Below, one piece after another: positions 61,425 through 64,000 of a DNA stretch of 64,000 nt. Location of the stretch: contig JAUILQ010000017.1 of assembly GCA_030433005.1 (NCBI GenBank), positions 1-64,000 on the forward strand. Direction: 5' to 3'. The stretch is from Alphaproteobacteria bacterium. Lineage in GTDB: Bacteria > Pseudomonadota > Alphaproteobacteria > Kiloniellales > DSM-21159. The notes beneath the pieces are model-generated. The model was not told the origin of the DNA. It searched no databases and saw only the letters and a program-made list of their open reading frames with translations. The translations under genes were made by a program, and so were the position numbers. Position 1 is the first letter of the stretch, and every line of letters begins with the position of its first letter.

Positions 61425-63608
61425 TCAGGCCCGGACCGCCCGGGCATCCTCCGGGGCCTCGTCCCCGGCGTTCTCGTCGTCCTGGCCGCCGGCCTCGGCC
61501 AGCGGCAGCGTCAGGGTCACCACCGTGCCGGCCTGCGGTGCCGAGCTGACCTCGAGCGAGCCGTTCCAGCGCTCGACCAGCTCGCGGCACTGGTACATGC
61601 CGAGCCCGAAGCCGCCCGGCTTCGTCGACTGGAAAGGCTGGAACAGCTGGTTGGCGATGAAATCCTCCGTCATGCCGCGGCCGCTGTCCTCGACGCGGAT
61701 CTCCGCCCAGCCGTCCCGGCGCCGCAGCCGCACGACCACGCCCTGGCCGTCGGGGCTGGCATCCGCCGCGTTCACCAGCAGGTTGTCGAGCACGGCGGTG
61801 AAGCCGGTCGGCTCGACCGCGACACGCAGGTTCTCGGCCTCCTCGACGACGGCGACGCGCTGGCGGCCGCCGCGACGGCGCGCGGCTTCCTCGACCATGG
61901 GAGTCAACTCGCTGCTGCCGGCCGTGGTTTCGCCGCCTTCCGGATCCGCCTGGTTGAGCCGCACCAGGGTCGACTTCATCTTCTCGACCGACAGCTCGAC
62001 CGTCTCCATGACGTCGGCCTGGAACTCGGGGTTGTCGCCGTGCTTCTTGGCCTGCTGAAGCATCACCGAGAGCTGGCTGGTGACGTTCTTCAGGTCGTGG
62101 GCGACGAAGCTGAAACCCTTGCTGATGCGCTCGAAGCGCTGCGCCTCGAGCAGCGCCCGGGTCGTCTGCTCCTCCGCGATGAAGCTCGCGACCTGGTCGG
62201 CCAGCACGTCGAGCAGGGCGCGATCCTCCCAGGTCAGGGCGCGCGGCGCGCGCGGGTTGGCCAGGACGACCGCGCCCAGCTGCTTGCCGTGGACCGTCGA
62301 CAGCGGCACCAGCAGCCAGCTGCCCGGCAGGGTCTCGCGCACCTTCGCCAGGCCCGGCGAGAGGCTGTCGCGGCGCAGGTCGACGACCTCGGCGCGTTGC
62401 CTGATCTCCGCGCCGACGGTATCCGGCAGCGCCAGCATGACCAGTGCCGAGCGCCAGAAGTGCCGCGCGGCGAGATGCAGCCCCTGCGAGCGGTCGGCGA
62501 GATAGAGGCAGCCGCTCGAGCAGTCGAGCGGCTCGGCCATGCTGCGCACGGCCCGCTCGTAGAGCGGCGTGGTCTCGTCGTCCTGGCCGCTGATGGTGCG
62601 CACGAAGCGCAGCCATTCCTTTCGGTAGTCGTAGTGGAAGCTGAAGAAGTTGCGCTCCAGGGCGCCGCGCAGACGCGCGCGCGCCTGATTCGACGCGAGC
62701 AGCGTCACCAGCCCGATCACCGCGGCGGCGAGCCAGGCGATCTGCAGGACGGGTCCCCACGACAGGCCGATCTCGCGGACCAGCAGGCCGCTGAGCCCGA
62801 TGGCCAGCAGGTAGACGCCGCAGATCATCAGCGCCCAGGTCCGGAACACGAAGTCCCGGGAGATCGAGACGTCGAACGAGAGGCCGCGGACGCGCACCGC
62901 CGAGACCAGCAGGAAGGGCACGGCCACCAGGTTGACCAGCGGCCGGCTGAGATAGGAGACCTCGCCCAGCTGGCGCAGCAGCAGGCCGTCGGAATAGAGG
63001 AAGAGATCGTAGGCGAAGATCGCGCCGCCTGCCCCGATCAGCAGATGCTTGGTCGCCCAGCGCGCATTGCGGTCGCCCGCCACGAAGAGGTTCTCGACGA
63101 GGAACAGACCGGCCACGGCGGCCGCCAGGCCCCAGACCATGAAGGCGACCGGGGCGCCCCCGAGCGAGCCGGGGCCGAGCCTGGCGGGATCGGGAGAGCC
63201 CGCACCGCTGCCCGCCGCGCCGGCGCCGCCGGCCGGCAGCCAGTGCTGCCAGAGGACGACCCCGATGCCGGCCACCAGCAGCGCCGCGACCACCGGATAG
63301 CCCGCCCGCAGACCCAGCGCGCCGCGGCGCGCGCCGCCGGTGACCAGGTCGAGGATGACCGCCAGCGCCAGCAGCCACAGGCAGCTGCGCAGCACCTCGG
63401 CCAGCGCCGGGCTCCAGTCCGGCAGGAAGTCGGCCTGGCTCGCCAGCACGGTGACGCCGGCCCACAGCGCCGTGCCGGCGGCCGCCGCCAGCAGCGCGAG
63501 GCCGGCCCGCTGGCCGCCCCAGCCGAGCAGCAGGATCGCCGCCAGCAGGCCGAAGCCGAGCGCCGCGCCGGCGTGTCCCCAGGTCACCAGATCCAGGTCG
63601 GCCATCAT
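61425..63608 (-). CDS. prsK: Membrane histidine kinase PrsK
   Basis: 727 residues. An N-terminal membrane domain of about nine to ten helices (~10-310), a GAF domain (~325-480), then the kinase core: H-box FSFVAHDLKNVTSQLSVMLQ (His near 505), N-box AVLDNLLVNAADASPDGQG, G1 RVEDSGRGM and G2 GGFGLGMYQC. This architecture and the context with prsR and prsT identify PrsK of exosortase/PEP-CTERM loci. The start at 63608 begins MMADLDLVTWGHA; the second ATG is equally possible. The gap of 53 bp to prsR shows GGAG near the prsR start. Confidence 0.95.
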   Translation of the reverse strand: MMADLDLVTWGHAGAALGFGLLAAILLLGWGGQRAGLALLAAAAGTALWAGVTVLASQADFLPDWSPALAEVLRSCLWLLALAVILDLVTGGARRGALGLRAGYPVVAALLVAGIGVVLWQHWLPAGGAGAAGSGAGSPDPARLGPGSLGGAPVAFMVWGLAAAVAGLFLVENLFVAGDRNARWATKHLLIGAGGAIFAYDLFLYSDGLLLRQLGEVSYLSRPLVNLVAVPFLLVSAVRVRGLSFDVSISRDFVFRTWALMICGVYLLAIGLSGLLVREIGLSWGPVLQIAWLAAAVIGLVTLLASNQARARLRGALERNFFSFHYDYRKEWLRFVRTISGQDDETTPLYERAVRSMAEPLDCSSGCLYLADRSQGLHLAARHFWRSALVMLALPDTVGAEIRQRAEVVDLRRDSLSPGLAKVRETLPGSWLLVPLSTVHGKQLGAVVLANPRAPRALTWEDRALLDVLADQVASFIAEEQTTRALLEAQRFERISKGFSFVAHDLKNVTSQLSVMLQQAKKHGDNPEFQADVMETVELSVEKMKSTLVRLNQADPEGGETTAGSSELTPMVEEAARRRGGRQRVAVVEEAENLRVAVEPTGFTAVLDNLLVNAADASPDGQGVVVRLRRRDGWAEIRVEDSGRGMTEDFIANQLFQPFQSTKPGGFGLGMYQCRELVERWNGSLEVSSAPQAGTVVTLTLPLAEAGGQDDENAGDEAPEDARAVRA

Positions 63609-63648
63609 CGGAGCGGCCGCGGCTGTGAGGCAAGGCAGGGCACCCGGT

Positions 63649-64000
63649 TCAGCGGGCGCCTTCCTGGAACAGCACCACGCGAACGGTCTGCAGCAGGATC
63701 AGGAAGTCCAGCATCAGGCTCTGATGCTTCATGTAGTAGAGGTCGTAGGTCAGCTTCTCGCGGGCGTCCTCCAGGCTCGCACCGTAGGGCGCGCGAACCT
63801 GGGCCCAGCCGGTGATGCCCGGCTTCACCCGGTGCCGGTCACTGTAGTACTCGATCGAGCGGGACAGCTCCTCGACGAAGCAGGGGCGCTCGGGGCGCGG
63901 GCCGACGAAGCTCATGTCGCCCTTCAGCACGGTCAGCACCTGCGGGATCTCGTCGATCCGTGTCTTGCGGATGAAGGCGCCGACGCGCGTCACGCGGCTG
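63649..64000 (-). CDS. EPS sugar transferase (partial, runs off the right edge)
   Basis: Only the C-terminal ~115 residues are present; the gene continues beyond base 64000. The sequence is the conserved end of bacterial sugar transferases (undecaprenyl-phosphate hexose-1-phosphate transferases): [59 protein letters not shown] and [20 protein letters not shown]. The pattern matches the XrtA/PEP-CTERM-associated group. Its role is to start the lipid-linked EPS repeat unit. It is followed by prsK 40 bp downstream on the same strand. Confidence 0.93.
   Translation of the reverse strand, partial: SRVTRVGAFIRKTRIDEIPQVLTVLKGDMSFVGPRPERPCFVEELSRSIEYYSDRHRVKPGITGWAQVRAPYGASLEDAREKLTYDLYYMKHQSLMLDFLILLQTVRVVLFQEGAR

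Overview
The window is high-GC DNA from an anoxygenic phototrophic alphaproteobacterium, probably of the Rhodospirillales type. It makes bacteriochlorophyll a and spirilloxanthin-series carotenoids. The basis is an almost complete photosynthesis gene cluster (PGC) in the alphaproteobacterial order, with ppsR and ppaA/aerR, a tetraheme reaction-centre cytochrome (pufC), the O2-dependent cyclase acsF, and ALA synthase (hemA). No species call is made.

Layout. (1) 1-3.85 kb: tRNA-Ser(UGA), then a two-gene cassette visibly richer in A/T codons than its surroundings. It encodes a helical-repeat protein and a protein with a putative PD-(D/E)XK nuclease-like N-terminus, translationally coupled. It looks like an acquired, possibly defensive, island. 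(2) 3.86-10.3 kb, minus strand: bchG, a BCH/PucC-family carrier, bchP and a small membrane protein, then the regulators ppsR and ppaA. (3) 10.75-26.3 kb, plus strand: a tightly packed run of 14 genes, bchF-bchN-bchB-bchH-bchL-bchM-lhaA-puhA-puhB-puhC-(bciE candidate)-acsF-puhE-hemA, ending in a terminator. (4) 37.6-26.56 kb, minus strand: the superoperon crtE-crtF-bchC-bchX-bchY-bchZ-pufQ-pufB-pufA-pufL-pufM-pufC, ending in a facing terminator. (5) 37.8-40.2 kb, plus strand: crtD-crtC. (6) 44.8-40.2 kb, minus strand: bchI-bchD-bchO-tspO and a 51-residue membrane protein, with glmS upstream. Together these cover Mg-chelatase, cyclase, both dark-operative reductases, esterification, carotenoid end-steps and the LH1-RC core. 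crtB, crtI, bchE and LH2 (puc) genes are not in the window.

(7) 46.9-64 kb: an exopolysaccharide / PEP-CTERM (exosortase) region. It holds a trypsin-like protease, a FemAB/GNAT protein, three paralogous PEP-CTERM surface proteins, a VAO-type FAD oxidase, an exosortase-associated acyltransferase, a VanZ-like protein, a sugar-nucleotide epimerase, the TPR protein PrsT, the sigma54 response regulator PrsR, the histidine kinase PrsK and the end of an EPS sugar transferase that runs off the right edge. Each of the three PEP-CTERM genes has a clear -24/-12 sigma54 promoter 50-53 nt before its start, so the nearby PrsK/PrsR pair is the obvious candidate controller. The exosortase gene itself is not in the window.

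Regulation in the PGC: TGT-N12-ACA palindromes (PpsR/CrtJ type) lie before bchG, before bchC and between crtE and crtD, two of them overlapping sigma70-like promoter elements. A different, long dyad lies between ppaA and bchF.
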